Positions 9,029-17,225 of a DNA stretch of 45,657 nucleotides are shown piece after piece. The translations under genes and the position numbers were made by a program. The notes under the pieces are model-generated. The model saw only the letters and a list, made by a program, of their open reading frames with translations. It was not told the origin of the DNA and ran no database searches. The stretch lies in the NCBI GenBank assembly GCA_020721255.1, contig DYND01000011.1, positions 1 through 45,657 of the forward strand. The letters are read 5' to 3'. How positions within the stretch are numbered: position 1 is the stretch's first letter; every line of letters begins with the position of its first letter. The DNA comes from Chlorobium chlorochromatii. Its GTDB lineage: Bacteria; Bacteroidota; Chlorobiia; Chlorobiales; Chlorobiaceae.

Positions 9029-9514
9029 ATGAAACTTATGCAGCAGGAAACATGTATCGGTACCATTGCCATTGCCGAGAGTGCCGGAAGTATCACGCAG
9101 CTCTTCTTTTGTTGCGATATGCTTCCGCCAGACGCAGAGCTTGCTGAAACGGCGCTGCTTCACGAAGCGTTTCAGCAGTTGCATGGTTATCTGCTCGGCT
9201 CAAGACGTGAGTTTTCGCTGCCGCTTGCACCAGTGGGAACGCCCTTTATGCAGAGGGTTTGGCAGCATGTTGCAAACATTCCCTACGGCACAACAGCAAG
9301 CTATAAGGAAGTTGCCATTGCCATTGGTAATCCGCGTGCTGTTCGTGCCGTCGGTATGGCAAATCACCGTAATCCATTGCCCATCGTTATTCCCTGTCAC
9401 CGCGTTATTGGCAGTGATGGTTCGCTTACCGGTTATCGAGGAGGATTGTCCTTGAAAATGAAACTGCTTGAGCTGGAGCAGAACTCGCTGAAACGCAAAG
9501 AATTCGTATTATAA
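9029..9514 (+). CDS. ogt: Methylated-DNA--protein-cysteine S-methyltransferase
   Basis: This suicide repair protein transfers alkyl groups from O6-alkylguanine to its own cysteine. The active-site block IPCHRVIG is present, with the acceptor Cys at about residue 123, preceded by the helix-turn-helix region YGTTASYKEVA and the Arg-finger region RAVGMANHRNP. It is followed by LTGYRGGLSLKMKLLELE, the conserved end of the domain. The start ATG at 9029 (MKLMQQETCIGT) gives 161 residues, normal for the family. Open codons continue upstream to 8921 but encode nothing family-like. The short N-terminal domain suits Ogt better than Ada. It appears to be a single-gene unit diverging from bchC. Confidence 0.92.
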   Translation: MKLMQQETCIGTIAIAESAGSITQLFFCCDMLPPDAELAETALLHEAFQQLHGYLLGSRREFSLPLAPVGTPFMQRVWQHVANIPYGTTASYKEVAIAIGNPRAVRAVGMANHRNPLPIVIPCHRVIGSDGSLTGYRGGLSLKMKLLELEQNSLKRKEFVL

Positions 9515-9580
9515 ATTTATGGTAAAAAATATATTAAGAGCATTTTCGTTTCTCCTCAATCACTATCATTACCTTACAGT

Positions 9581-10222
9581 ATGGATGCATTCTGGCTCTC
9601 TCTTGTCATGATTTTTCTTGCCGAGCTTGGCGATAAAACACAGCTTGTGGCGTTAACCTTGGCAACCTGTTACAATACCAGCGTTGTACTGTGGGGAATT
9701 TTTTGGGCAACCCTTGCCATCCATGTGTTTTCTGCTGGAATTGGATGGTTTATCGGTGACCAATTACCGCAGGATTGGATAAAATTTGTAGCGGGTGTCG
9801 CCTTTATTGCGTTCGGTTTCTGGACGCTTCGCGGCGATAGTCTGGACGATGATGATGAAAATTGTAAAACTGGTATTAATCCCTTCTGGCTGGTTTTTTC
9901 AACCTTTTTTATGGCTGAACTCGGTGATAAAACCATGCTTTCTACCATCACATTAGCATCAACGCAACCATTTATACCTGTATGGCTTGGCTCTACCATC
10001 GGTATGGTTATTTCCGACGGGTTGGCTATTGTTGTTGGGAAAATGTTAGGCTCCAAGCTGCCTGAAAATATTATCAAAATTGGTGCCGCCATCATTTTCT
10101 TCCTGTTTGGTGTCTTCAGCATGTATGAAGGAGGCGTAAATTTTCCGCTTTACTATTGGGGAATTGCGGGCGTTATCATAGCTGTTCTTGGGTATATCTT
10201 TCTTCGTAAACGTGCGGAATAG
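9581..10222 (+). CDS. GDT1/TMEM165 (UPF0016) family cation transporter
   Basis: An integral membrane protein of 213 residues made of two homologous halves of three membrane helices each. Each half carries the family signature E-x-[13 protein letters not shown] near residue 14 and AELGDKTML near residue 112. The acidic linker LDDDDEN lies between them. Members exchange Mn2+ or Ca2+ for protons and keep cytoplasmic manganese in balance. The 66-bp upstream gap is too short for a yybP-ykoY manganese riboswitch and shows none. It converges with the MFS gene, with only four bases between the stops. Confidence 0.88.
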   Translation: MDAFWLSLVMIFLAELGDKTQLVALTLATCYNTSVVLWGIFWATLAIHVFSAGIGWFIGDQLPQDWIKFVAGVAFIAFGFWTLRGDSLDDDDENCKTGINPFWLVFSTFFMAELGDKTMLSTITLASTQPFIPVWLGSTIGMVISDGLAIVVGKMLGSKLPENIIKIGAAIIFFLFGVFSMYEGGVNFPLYYWGIAGVIIAVLGYIFLRKRAE

Positions 10223-10226
10223 CGAT

Positions 10227-11558
10227 TCATGGCCTCTGCAATTCTGTACTGCTTTCAGTTGCATACCCGCGTCCTGGTGCCTTGATGCGCACATAAATGG
10301 CCATAACCATTACCAACGCATTAATGGCACCAACAACCAGAAATGGCGCTTTCGGACTCATGGAATCGAACAGTCGTCCTCCAACAGTGGTGATGATTAA
10401 AATGCCAATTGCTCCGCTGATATTAAACATCCCGATAATCGAACCGCGCTCCGCTTTTGGTGCTTCCTGCCCAATCAGCGACTGTGCACCAAGAAATGAG
10501 CTGATCTGCCCTATGCCGAGCAGTACAAAAAAGATAATGGATCCTGATTCATGCGGGTTGCCGATGAGGCCGAGCGAAAGGTAGCCAACGCTTGCGAGTG
10601 CCATACAAACCATCAACGCAGTAACTCGGTTCCAACGGTCAATCAGCGGTCCAATCACGGGTGCCCAGAGCAGTGCCGCCGCCTGTGAAATAATAAAAAT
10701 CATCATCCCTTTTTTCACCGCTTCAGCAGGCTCCATTCCGGCAGCAATACCCGCAGTGGTGCCCCATAGCGGCAGAAAGGTGCCAATAATGGATTGATCC
10801 CCACGTGCCACAAATGCCGCAGCATAGGAGAGCAGAATCCGTGGGTTTTTTGTACAACTGATACCGCTTGTTACAAGCGAACGCAGTGGTGGACGATCCT
10901 CCTTGCTTACCTCAGTGCCACCTTTAAGCCCAATTGCTACAATAACTGCCGATACCAGCGCAACACCAGCGATAGCAAAGTGTGTATAGCGTCCGGCATC
11001 AACCCCGCTGAATCCTTGTGCCACAAGTTTTTGCGGTAATCCACCAAAAAAGCTGTTAAGGGCTACAATGCCCAAGCCATTCAAAAAGCCGGTTATTGCA
11101 ATCAGTTTTCCTCTCGATCGTTCGGCTGGATAATCTATCATAACGGTTGAGAGGGCTCCAGTCAAAGCCACAATTGCAAGCGCATAAATCATGCGATAAA
11201 TTGTCAACTCCTCTACTGAACCCGCAAATGGGTAGAGTGAATAGGCAAGCGCCATCAGCAGAAATCCAGCACTGTACACCGTTTTTCGACCAATCCTGTC
11301 CATCAGAACACCGGCGGGTATAAAAAAAAGCAGTGTCACAACCTCAGTCCAAAAAACAAGATCGCCACTGATTGCCCCTTGTTGCGATGTTGGAATTTTC
11401 AGATGTTCATTAAGGATGTAAGCTTGTCCAATGGAGACAAAAGTTACCAGCCCGATGGAAAAAAATGCAGCATAAAGATAGGTCAGCGCGTGGTGAGGAA
11501 GAACAGAAGGAGCAAGCGTAATCGGGCCGATAGAATGGTTCGATGTTTTGTTGGTCAT
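10227..11558 (-). CDS. Major facilitator superfamily transporter
   Basis: A 12-helix carrier of about 443 residues. The loop between helices 2 and 3 has the MFS signature GVLMDRIGRKTVY, and a second copy, PVIGPLIDRWNRVTAL, sits in the same loop of the second half. The start ATG at 11558 (MTNKTSNHSIGP) precedes the first hydrophobic helix (ALTYLYAAFFSIGLVTFVSI); the open frame further upstream is compositionally unlike protein. It resembles proton-driven drug or small-molecule exporters, but the substrate cannot be read from sequence. It sits alone, converging with the GDT1 gene and diverging from the DUF4405 operon across a 264-bp spacer. Confidence 0.85.
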   Translation of the reverse strand: MTNKTSNHSIGPITLAPSVLPHHALTYLYAAFFSIGLVTFVSIGQAYILNEHLKIPTSQQGAISGDLVFWTEVVTLLFFIPAGVLMDRIGRKTVYSAGFLLMALAYSLYPFAGSVEELTIYRMIYALAIVALTGALSTVMIDYPAERSRGKLIAITGFLNGLGIVALNSFFGGLPQKLVAQGFSGVDAGRYTHFAIAGVALVSAVIVAIGLKGGTEVSKEDRPPLRSLVTSGISCTKNPRILLSYAAAFVARGDQSIIGTFLPLWGTTAGIAAGMEPAEAVKKGMMIFIISQAAALLWAPVIGPLIDRWNRVTALMVCMALASVGYLSLGLIGNPHESGSIIFFVLLGIGQISSFLGAQSLIGQEAPKAERGSIIGMFNISGAIGILIITTVGGRLFDSMSPKAPFLVVGAINALVMVMAIYVRIKAPGRGYATESSTELQRP

Positions 11559-11729
11559 GGTCAAGAGTGTGGTTTCGTGACAGAATGAAAAATTTTCAAG
11601 CGCACAAGAATTTTTGAGAAGAAAATCTTCTGAGTAAGTATTACTGAGGGATAAGCAAAATAAAAAAAGAATCTTGTCGTTCATGTAGTTTTCACTTGTG
11701 AATCCGGTTTTGCTTATCATTTTCTTTTG

Positions 11730-11757
11730 ATAAAAGCCATTATAAAAGGGCTTTTAT
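11730..11757. promoter_or_regulatory. Inverted repeat in the divergent spacer
   Basis: Perfect 9-bp arms ATAAAAGCC (11730-11738) and GGCTTTTAT (11749-11757) flank a ten-base centre, 65 bp before the DUF4405 start. It could be an operator for the MFS gene or the DUF4405 operon, or an RNA hairpin in either leader. The rest of the spacer holds no gene. Confidence 0.45.
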
Positions 11758-11822
11758 GGTTATATATCCGTTAAGCAGTTGCCATTCTTCAACTACTCAA
11801 CAGAGTTAATGCAAAGATCAAC

Positions 11823-12656
11823 ATGAAAAACTCATTCAGTTGGCGGGTATTTATAAGTTTCGGACTTTTCATTGCTTTTCTCATGATGCTGGTTTCTGGA
11901 GTGGTTCTCTATATCTCGCCTCCCGGTAGAGTTGCCAACTGGACAGATTGGCGGATGATGGGCTTGACGAAGACGGGATGGCAGAACCAGCATGTTATAT
12001 TTGGTTTTGCCTTTATCCTTCTCTCACTTTTCCATCTTTTTCTTATTAACTGGAAAGCCTTCCTCTCTTATCTCAAAACAAAGAGCACTCAGGGATTAAA
12101 AAGCCCTGTCGAATTACTGACTATAATAATACTCTCGGCTTTTTTCGGTATAGGTACAGCTATCGGCATCCAGCCGTTTTCGGCTATCATACAGTTTGGG
12201 AACGGGATTTCAAATTCCTGGGAACGCAAGAATACGCAGGCGCCCGTTCCTCATACTGAAATGATGACTCTTACGGAACTTGCGCAGCAACCCGGTCTTG
12301 GAGGCGATCCTGAAGCCTTGAAAATCAAACTTGAACAGGCCGGTTTAAAAGTTGATTCACAAAAACAGACCCTTGCGGAAATAGCAAAGGCAAATGGCAC
12401 AAGTGCAGAAAAAATATACAAAATTATTGCACCGGCAGCACAAGGAAATCAGAAACTGCAGGGAGATGGTTTTGGGAAAAAAACGTTGCAGCAAATAGCT
12501 GATGAAGTCGGGGTTTCCTCAACCTCACTGCAGCTTGCACTGCGCCAGAAAGGGATTGAAGCAAAAACTGATACACCGCTCAAAGCAATTGCCGAAAAAA
12601 ACAACATACAAATCAATGACTTGCGGCAAATGCTTGAGATCATGATTAGCCGTTAG
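11823..12656 (+). CDS. DUF4405-type membrane protein with C-terminal helical repeats
   Basis: 277 residues. The first half is membrane-embedded, with hydrophobic segments at about 9-31, 55-77 and 93-117. Its style is that of DUF4405, a cytochrome-b-like membrane family: SGVVLYISPPGR after helix 1, then WQNQHVIFG and LFHLFLINW, whose histidines are plausible haem ligands. The second half is soluble and repeats a short helix-turn-helix-like unit: TLTELAQQPG, TLAEIAKANGTS, TLQQIADEVGVS and PLKAIAEKNNIQ. The stop is followed eight bases later by the histidine kinase start, so the two are surely co-transcribed. A role as redox or membrane-state sensor feeding the kinase is inference. Haem binding is not proven. 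Confidence 0.72.
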   Translation: MKNSFSWRVFISFGLFIAFLMMLVSGVVLYISPPGRVANWTDWRMMGLTKTGWQNQHVIFGFAFILLSLFHLFLINWKAFLSYLKTKSTQGLKSPVELLTIIILSAFFGIGTAIGIQPFSAIIQFGNGISNSWERKNTQAPVPHTEMMTLTELAQQPGLGGDPEALKIKLEQAGLKVDSQKQTLAEIAKANGTSAEKIYKIIAPAAQGNQKLQGDGFGKKTLQQIADEVGVSSTSLQLALRQKGIEAKTDTPLKAIAEKNNIQINDLRQMLEIMISR

Positions 12657-12664
12657 TAGAACCG

Positions 12665-14719
12665 ATGAGTGAGGGAGTAAGGAGTGAAAAAAAGCCGCCA
12701 TCAGGAAAATGGGCGATGTTGTTGCCTCCAAAGTATTTCGGAGGATTGTTTTTTTCCCTGATGGTGATTTTTCTTGGTACCTCTATTTTTGAGTACCAAT
12801 ACCGAAAACAAGAGCTTGAACATATTATGCGTGAAGAGGCGACTCTGCTGATTCACGCTTTGACTGAAGGTGCCGAAAATGCCATCTCAGGCTATAATGA
12901 GAATAGTTCATTGCTGATAGGGCGCCTTACCGATCAGCTCTCTCTCCTCAATCGTCTTGATCAGCAAAAAGCGCTTACCTCAGCTACACTGATTGATCTT
13001 ATCAGTTCAGATGATGGGTTTCATATTACGGTTGTTGATCGAACGGGCAAAACAATTGCTACGAATACTCCATCGATTACTGAAGCCCTCAACCACCAGT
13101 GTAATCCGCAAACCGAGTTTCAACCACTCTTTTCGGGCGCAATGCAAACGCTTGTTCTTGGAATCAGAGCGGGCAGTTCAACAGGTCAGCCGCGTTTGGT
13201 TGCTGCGGTGGCGCGCAGCCGTGGTGGTGTAATTGCGGGCACTCTTGATGCTTCACGGCTCATTGCTTTTCGCCGCCAACTCGGTGCAGGAAGGCTCATT
13301 CAACGTATTGGAGCAGATAAAACAGGTATTGATTATATCATCTGGCAGGATAGTTCGGCAGTGCTTGCTGCAACGCCAAATGTATCCGGCGCAGCGCCTC
13401 TGCTGTCCGATGCTTTTCTTGCTGCTGCAATTAAGGCGCATAATCCGGCAACCCGATTCACAACATTCGATGGACGGCGTGTGTTCGAGGTGGTTAAACC
13501 ATTTTTGTACCAAGGCACAAATGTTGGCATTTTTCGTATAGGTCTTAAAACTGACCATTTTACAGTTGCTTTGGCAAAATTGCGGAATAGGGTTGTCATG
13601 TTACTTGTTCTGGTGGGATTTGGCGGACTGGTGATGTTCAATCTGGTGATGAGTCGTAGAAATGCCATGCTCATGAAAGGTGCCTGTGAGCGTGCACAAA
13701 GCTTCTCCTCTACCATTCTGGAGAGTATGGCCGATGCGGTTATTGCCGTTAATTCGATGGCAAACATCACGTTGCTGAATGAAGCTGCAGAGAAGCTTTT
13801 CGCCCTCTCATTCCGTGATGCTCTTCATAAACCGATTCATCAAGTTTTGCCTGATATTGCCGAATTGTTGCAAACGCTCATGCTTGAAAACAGAGCTTCG
13901 TTCAGCAAAGAGCTTGAGGCTGTTGTCGGTGGTAGAAACCTGCTGCTTTCAGCGCATTGCAGCCTTATTACCGGCAGTAATGCCGATGAAGGAGCTTTGG
14001 TTGTTGTTCGCGATCTGAGTGATCAGCGTGCCTTGCAGAACATCATCAATCGTCAGGAAAAGCTGACGGCTATGGGTGAACTGGCGTCAGGAGTAGCGCA
14101 CGAAATTCGCAATCCTCTCAACGCAATCGGAGTGCTGGCGCAGCGGCTCGATATGGAGTTTTCGCCGATTACCGATGAAGATGACTATCGTCAACTTGTT
14201 CGGCTGATTGTTTCGGAAGTGCATCGCGTCAATGTTATTATTCAGCGTTTTCTCAAATTTGCACGGCCAACGCCACTGATGATGGTCAAGAGCAATCTCG
14301 ACGATTTTGTCACCGCATATTGTCCACTGCTTCAGGGAGAAGCTGATGCGAAAGGTCTCAGATTTACCTTGCAGGCTGAAAGTGGCGCGGAGGTTTTTCT
14401 TGATTCCGAACAGATGCAGCAAGCGCTGCTCAACATTGTCCGGAATGGTGTGGAGGCAACCCAATCCGGTGGAACGCTTGCCATCAAGCTCTCCCGTCGA
14501 GGAGAGCAGGCAATTATCGCTATTACCGATTCAGGGTGTGGAATATCGGACAAGGAGAAAGCTCAAATTTTCAACCTCTATTTTACCACCAAAAGTGATG
14601 GAAATGGCTTGGGGCTCAGTATTGCCAACCAGATTGTGCAGGCACATGGCGGTATCATCGAAGTTGAAAATATGAAACCCTCAGGCACAGAGTTCAGGAT
14701 CGTGCTTCCTTTGGCGTAA
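12665..14719 (+). CDS. Membrane sensor histidine kinase (PAS, HisKA, HATPase)
   Basis: 684 residues. A first membrane helix (about 20-42) and a second (about 298-322, LLVLVGFGGLVMFN) bracket a periplasmic sensor domain of some 255 residues. That domain resembles a Cache fold (TVVDRTGKTIATNTPSI). A cytoplasmic PAS domain follows (ILESMADAVIAVN). The HisKA box is ASGVAHEIRNPLNAIG with the phospho-accepting His at residue 479. The ATPase has the N box NIVRNGVEA, G1 DSGCGIS and G2 GNGLGLSIANQIV. The architecture is that of NtrB/ZraS/AtoS-class kinases that pair with sigma-54 activators, and such a regulator is encoded 58 bases downstream. The sensor ligand is unknown. Confidence 0.92.
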   Translation: MSEGVRSEKKPPSGKWAMLLPPKYFGGLFFSLMVIFLGTSIFEYQYRKQELEHIMREEATLLIHALTEGAENAISGYNENSSLLIGRLTDQLSLLNRLDQQKALTSATLIDLISSDDGFHITVVDRTGKTIATNTPSITEALNHQCNPQTEFQPLFSGAMQTLVLGIRAGSSTGQPRLVAAVARSRGGVIAGTLDASRLIAFRRQLGAGRLIQRIGADKTGIDYIIWQDSSAVLAATPNVSGAAPLLSDAFLAAAIKAHNPATRFTTFDGRRVFEVVKPFLYQGTNVGIFRIGLKTDHFTVALAKLRNRVVMLLVLVGFGGLVMFNLVMSRRNAMLMKGACERAQSFSSTILESMADAVIAVNSMANITLLNEAAEKLFALSFRDALHKPIHQVLPDIAELLQTLMLENRASFSKELEAVVGGRNLLLSAHCSLITGSNADEGALVVVRDLSDQRALQNIINRQEKLTAMGELASGVAHEIRNPLNAIGVLAQRLDMEFSPITDEDDYRQLVRLIVSEVHRVNVIIQRFLKFARPTPLMMVKSNLDDFVTAYCPLLQGEADAKGLRFTLQAESGAEVFLDSEQMQQALLNIVRNGVEATQSGGTLAIKLSRRGEQAIIAITDSGCGISDKEKAQIFNLYFTTKSDGNGLGLSIANQIVQAHGGIIEVENMKPSGTEFRIVLPLA

Positions 14720-14777
14720 ACTTGATATAATGCTGCCCATCCTGATATTCGAGGTTCAAAATAAAAACAGAGAAAAC

Positions 14778-16136
14778 ATGGATCACACCATTCTTGTTGT
14801 TGAAGATGAAAAGGTGCAGCTCGATAGTATTGCCGGTTTTTTGACGAAACTTGGCTATAAAGTACTGAAATCACCACAGCCTGTTGCCGCGCTCGACATG
14901 GTAAGGGATAATCCTGTCGATATTGTGCTCAGCGACTTCAAAATGCCTGGTATGACTGGCGTTGAGTTGCTTGCTGCACTCAAGCAGATGAATCCGGATA
15001 TTGACGTTATCATCATGACCGCTTATGGCAGCGTTGAATCAGCAACAGAGGCGATGAAACTCGGTGCAATCGATTACATCACCAAACCGATTGATCTTCA
15101 TCAGCTTAAAGTGATGATCCATAATACTTTGGAGCGAAAAGTGCTGGTAAGCGAAAACCAACTGCTACGCCGGCAACTTATGGAACGATTCAGCTTCGAG
15201 GGGATTGTATCGCAATCGTCGGCGATGAGCCAGGTACTGAACATTGCCGGCAGAGTTGCGTCGAGCACTGCAACCGTGTTGATTACCGGAGAGACAGGCA
15301 CAGGTAAAGAGTTGATTGCCAAAGCAGTTCATTTTGCAAGTCCTCGGCGCAGTAAACCGTTTGTGGCGGTCAACTGCGCGGCACTCTCTGAACATTTGCT
15401 TGAAAGTGAACTTTTCGGTCACGAAAAAGGAGCGTTTACCGGCGCAGATCGCCAACGCAAAGGACGATTTGAAACGGCTGAAGGTGGCACGCTTTTTATT
15501 GATGAGGTTGGCGAAATTCCGCTCTCCATTCAAGTGAAACTACTCAGGGTGTTGCAGGAAAAATCATTTGAGCGAGTTGGCAGCTCTCTTTCCGTAGCGA
15601 CGAATGTACGAATTGTAGCGGCAACCAATCGCGATTTAGAGGCAATGGTGCGCGATGGGAGCTTTCGTGAAGACTTTTACTATCGCCTCAATGTTGTCGC
15701 CATCCGCATTCCACCGCTTCGAGAGCGTCGGGAAGATATTGCGCCGCTTATCGATCTCTTTGTTCAGCGAATTGCTGCTGAAAACGGCAAGCGAATTACC
15801 GGAGTTTCGCGCGAGGCAATGGACAAACTGATGAAATATAACTGGTCGGGCAATGTTCGTGAGCTTGAAAACGTGATCCAGCAGTCTGTGGTACTGTGCC
15901 GCAATGAAATTATTATCACTGATGATCTTCCGCTTCGCATTCATGAACTTCGTTCGGAACAGGACTCTTTTGCAATAATGGCGGGTACATTTCTTGAAAA
16001 AGTTGAGGCTTACGAAAAATCATTGATTGTTGCTGCATTGCATGAGGCGGGTAACGTGCAAACGCGAGCTGCGGAGCTACTTGGCATTGGCGAACGGCAT
16101 CTGCGCTACAAGCTCAAAAAATATGGTATGAAATGA
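14778..16136 (+). CDS. NtrC-family sigma-54-dependent response regulator
   Basis: 452 residues from the ATG at 14778 (MDHTILVVEDEK). The open frame upstream adds 16 codons that do not belong to the receiver fold. The receiver domain has the acidic pair at 10-11, phospho-acceptor Asp53 in LSDFKMPG and Lys103 in ITKP. The AAA+ domain has Walker A GETGTGKE (171-178), the sigma-54 contact loop GAFTGA (218-223) and Walker B GGTLFIDEVGEI. The C-terminus is a Fis-type helix-turn-helix (AAELLGIGERHLRYKLKKYG). It should remodel sigma-54 RNA polymerase after phosphorylation by the upstream kinase. The sigma-54-like element 155 bp downstream of its stop makes the following four genes its obvious targets. 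Confidence 0.93.
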   Translation: MDHTILVVEDEKVQLDSIAGFLTKLGYKVLKSPQPVAALDMVRDNPVDIVLSDFKMPGMTGVELLAALKQMNPDIDVIIMTAYGSVESATEAMKLGAIDYITKPIDLHQLKVMIHNTLERKVLVSENQLLRRQLMERFSFEGIVSQSSAMSQVLNIAGRVASSTATVLITGETGTGKELIAKAVHFASPRRSKPFVAVNCAALSEHLLESELFGHEKGAFTGADRQRKGRFETAEGGTLFIDEVGEIPLSIQVKLLRVLQEKSFERVGSSLSVATNVRIVAATNRDLEAMVRDGSFREDFYYRLNVVAIRIPPLRERREDIAPLIDLFVQRIAAENGKRITGVSREAMDKLMKYNWSGNVRELENVIQQSVVLCRNEIIITDDLPLRIHELRSEQDSFAIMAGTFLEKVEAYEKSLIVAALHEAGNVQTRAAELLGIGERHLRYKLKKYGMK

Positions 16137-16166
16137 TGTTAAGCCTGAGTCCCGCTATTGATAAAA

Positions 16167-16204
16167 GTCGCGACGATATGGTCGATCCAGCGACGAAGCC
16201 GTCG
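16167..16204. promoter_or_regulatory. Palindromic elements upstream of the sigma-54-like promoter
   Basis: The palindrome GTCGCGAC (16167-16174) and the inverted repeat CGACG/CGTCG (16191-16204) lie about 90-125 bp before the promoter-like element. This is the usual distance for enhancer sites of NtrC-type activators. Their use as binding sites is inferred from position only. Confidence 0.35.
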
Positions 16205-16291
16205 AAGCTGAAGATATATCTCGCAGAAGCCATAAAGAAAAGATTCCATTTAAATCATATTAAAATAATAAGTTATTTTTTATTTATTTTC

Positions 16292-16307
16292 TGGCACGCT
16301 ATTTGAT
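16292..16307 (+). promoter_or_regulatory. Sigma-54-type promoter (-24/-12)
   Basis: TGGCACGCTATTTGAT matches the TGGCAC-N5-TTGCW consensus, with the invariant GG at -24 and a single mismatch (A for C) in the -12 element. It lies about 85 bp before the first calcium-loop gene and just after an NtrC-type activator gene, which raises its credibility considerably. Confidence 0.65.
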
Positions 16308-16390
16308 TAACTGTTAGTGATGGTGGATGAGATAACAGCAATAATCTGCCTCTTTTAAATTAACAAACATCACTCAAACAGGAGAAGGTC

Positions 16391-16690
16391 ATGAAAAAGA
16401 TTATCAGTATGGTTGCGGTTTTCGGTATCGTTTTTGGCGTTTCACAGGTTACCCCTGTTGTTGCCCATGCAGCGCAAAATCAGCATGGCGGTCTTTTCGG
16501 CGGATTGCGCAGTTTTGTCGATCTTAATGGTGACAGCATCAACGACAATGCACCGGATGATGATGGCGATGGAATTCCAAATGGTCAGGATCCCGATTAC
16601 TTACGCAATCAGAATGCCTCTGCAAAAAAACGTCCAGTAGGTGCCGGAACAGGTGTCTGTACTAATCCAGCAGTTGTACCAGTACAGTAA
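16391..16690 (+). CDS. Small exported calcium-loop protein, paralogue 1
   Basis: 99 residues with a strong ribosome binding site (AGGAGAAGG). A signal peptide (MKKIISMVAVFGIVFGVSQV, cleavage near AHA, residue 28) precedes a mature part of about 70 residues. Two acidic loops, DLNGDSIND (44-52) and DDDGDGIPN (56-64), have the D-x-N/D-x-D spacing of EF-hand, dockerin and thrombospondin-3 calcium sites, followed by GQDPDY. The tail GTGVCTNPAV holds the only cysteine. No known named family is recognised. It is first in a group of three related genes behind the sigma-54-like promoter. Calcium binding is inferred from the loops. The function is unknown, and a periplasmic or secreted location is likely. 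Confidence 0.82.
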   Translation: MKKIISMVAVFGIVFGVSQVTPVVAHAAQNQHGGLFGGLRSFVDLNGDSINDNAPDDDGDGIPNGQDPDYLRNQNASAKKRPVGAGTGVCTNPAVVPVQ

Positions 16691-16714
16691 AGGTTGGTAG
16701 TGTAATGTGAATCA

Positions 16715-16762
16715 ATTTTTTCAGGCTCAGAGACTTCCGACACGTCCTGAGTCTGAAAAAAA
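16715..16762. other. Intergenic hairpin between paralogues 1 and 2
   Basis: Arms TTTTTTCAGGCTCAG (16716-16730) and CTGAGTCTGAAAAAA (16746-16760) pair with one G-U wobble around a 15-base loop. The A and T tracts lie inside the stem, so it need not terminate; attenuation or mRNA protection would set the ratio of the small proteins. The core arm recurs in the next spacer. Confidence 0.6.
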
Positions 16763-16829
16763 TGGTGATGATGGCGACAACAAAAGTAATCAACGAAAAG
16801 AGTAACATCAGATTTAACGGAGTATTGTT

Positions 16830-17174
16830 ATGAAAAAATTGGTTGGTATAGCAGCTCTTGCAACAGTAGTTTTTGGTCTTGCACTGAGCAATCCTTTGTA
16901 TGCGCGCGGTCCAGGTGGTGGCATGAGAGGTAATGGTGCAGGTATGGGAACAAGTGCAGGTTCCGGTAGCGGCAGTCGTTCAGGATTTGTCGATGCTAAT
17001 AGTGATGGCAGAACTGACAGGGCAAAAGATTCTAACGGCGATGGTATTGTTAATGGTCAGGATCCTACTTATGTTCGGCCGCAGAATGGAACCGGGAGCA
17101 AAAACGGTATCGGAAAAGGAACAGGAACAGGTGTGTGTACGAATCCAGCAGTTGCGCCAGTTGCAACTCCATAA
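16830..17174 (+). CDS. Small exported calcium-loop protein, paralogue 2
   Basis: 114 residues; the ribosome binding site is GGAG 10 bases before the ATG. The signal peptide (MKKLVGIAALATVVFGLALS, cleavage near YAR at 26) is followed by a Gly/Ser/Met-rich stretch. Two acidic loops follow, DANSDGRTD (55-63) and DSNGDGIVN (67-75), then GQDPTY and the tail GTGVCTNPAV with a single Cys at 103. Loops, GQDP motif and cysteine tail are shared with paralogue 1, so the two arose by duplication. The lone cysteine could allow disulfide-linked dimers between paralogues, which is speculation. No biochemical role is known. Confidence 0.82.
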   Translation: MKKLVGIAALATVVFGLALSNPLYARGPGGGMRGNGAGMGTSAGSGSGSRSGFVDANSDGRTDRAKDSNGDGIVNGQDPTYVRPQNGTGSKNGIGKGTGTGVCTNPAVAPVATP

Positions 17175-17191
17175 GAGGTATTATTAGTTTT

Positions 17192-17223
17192 CTTCGGGCT
17201 CAGCATTTGGGGTGAGCCTGAAG
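17192..17223. other. Intergenic hairpin between paralogues 2 and 3
   Basis: Arms CTTCGGGCTCA (17192-17202) and TGAGCCTGAAG (17213-17223) pair over 11 positions with one G-U wobble. The 3' arm is the complement of TTCAGGCTCA, the same core used in the hairpin at 16715-16762. It ends three bases before the next start codon, so it may also affect translation of paralogue 3. Confidence 0.6.
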
Positions 17224-17225
17224 TA

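Noticed and set aside
9515..9580. Manganese riboswitch (yybP-ykoY) expected before a GDT1-type gene
   Set aside because: The gap is only 66 bases and lacks the conserved paired loops.
16178..16306. A 42-codon open frame (MVDPATKPSKLKIYLAEAI...) between the response regulator and the calcium-loop genes
   Set aside because: It has no ribosome binding site and runs into the sigma-54-like promoter. The region is better explained as regulatory DNA, though a gene remnant is not excluded.
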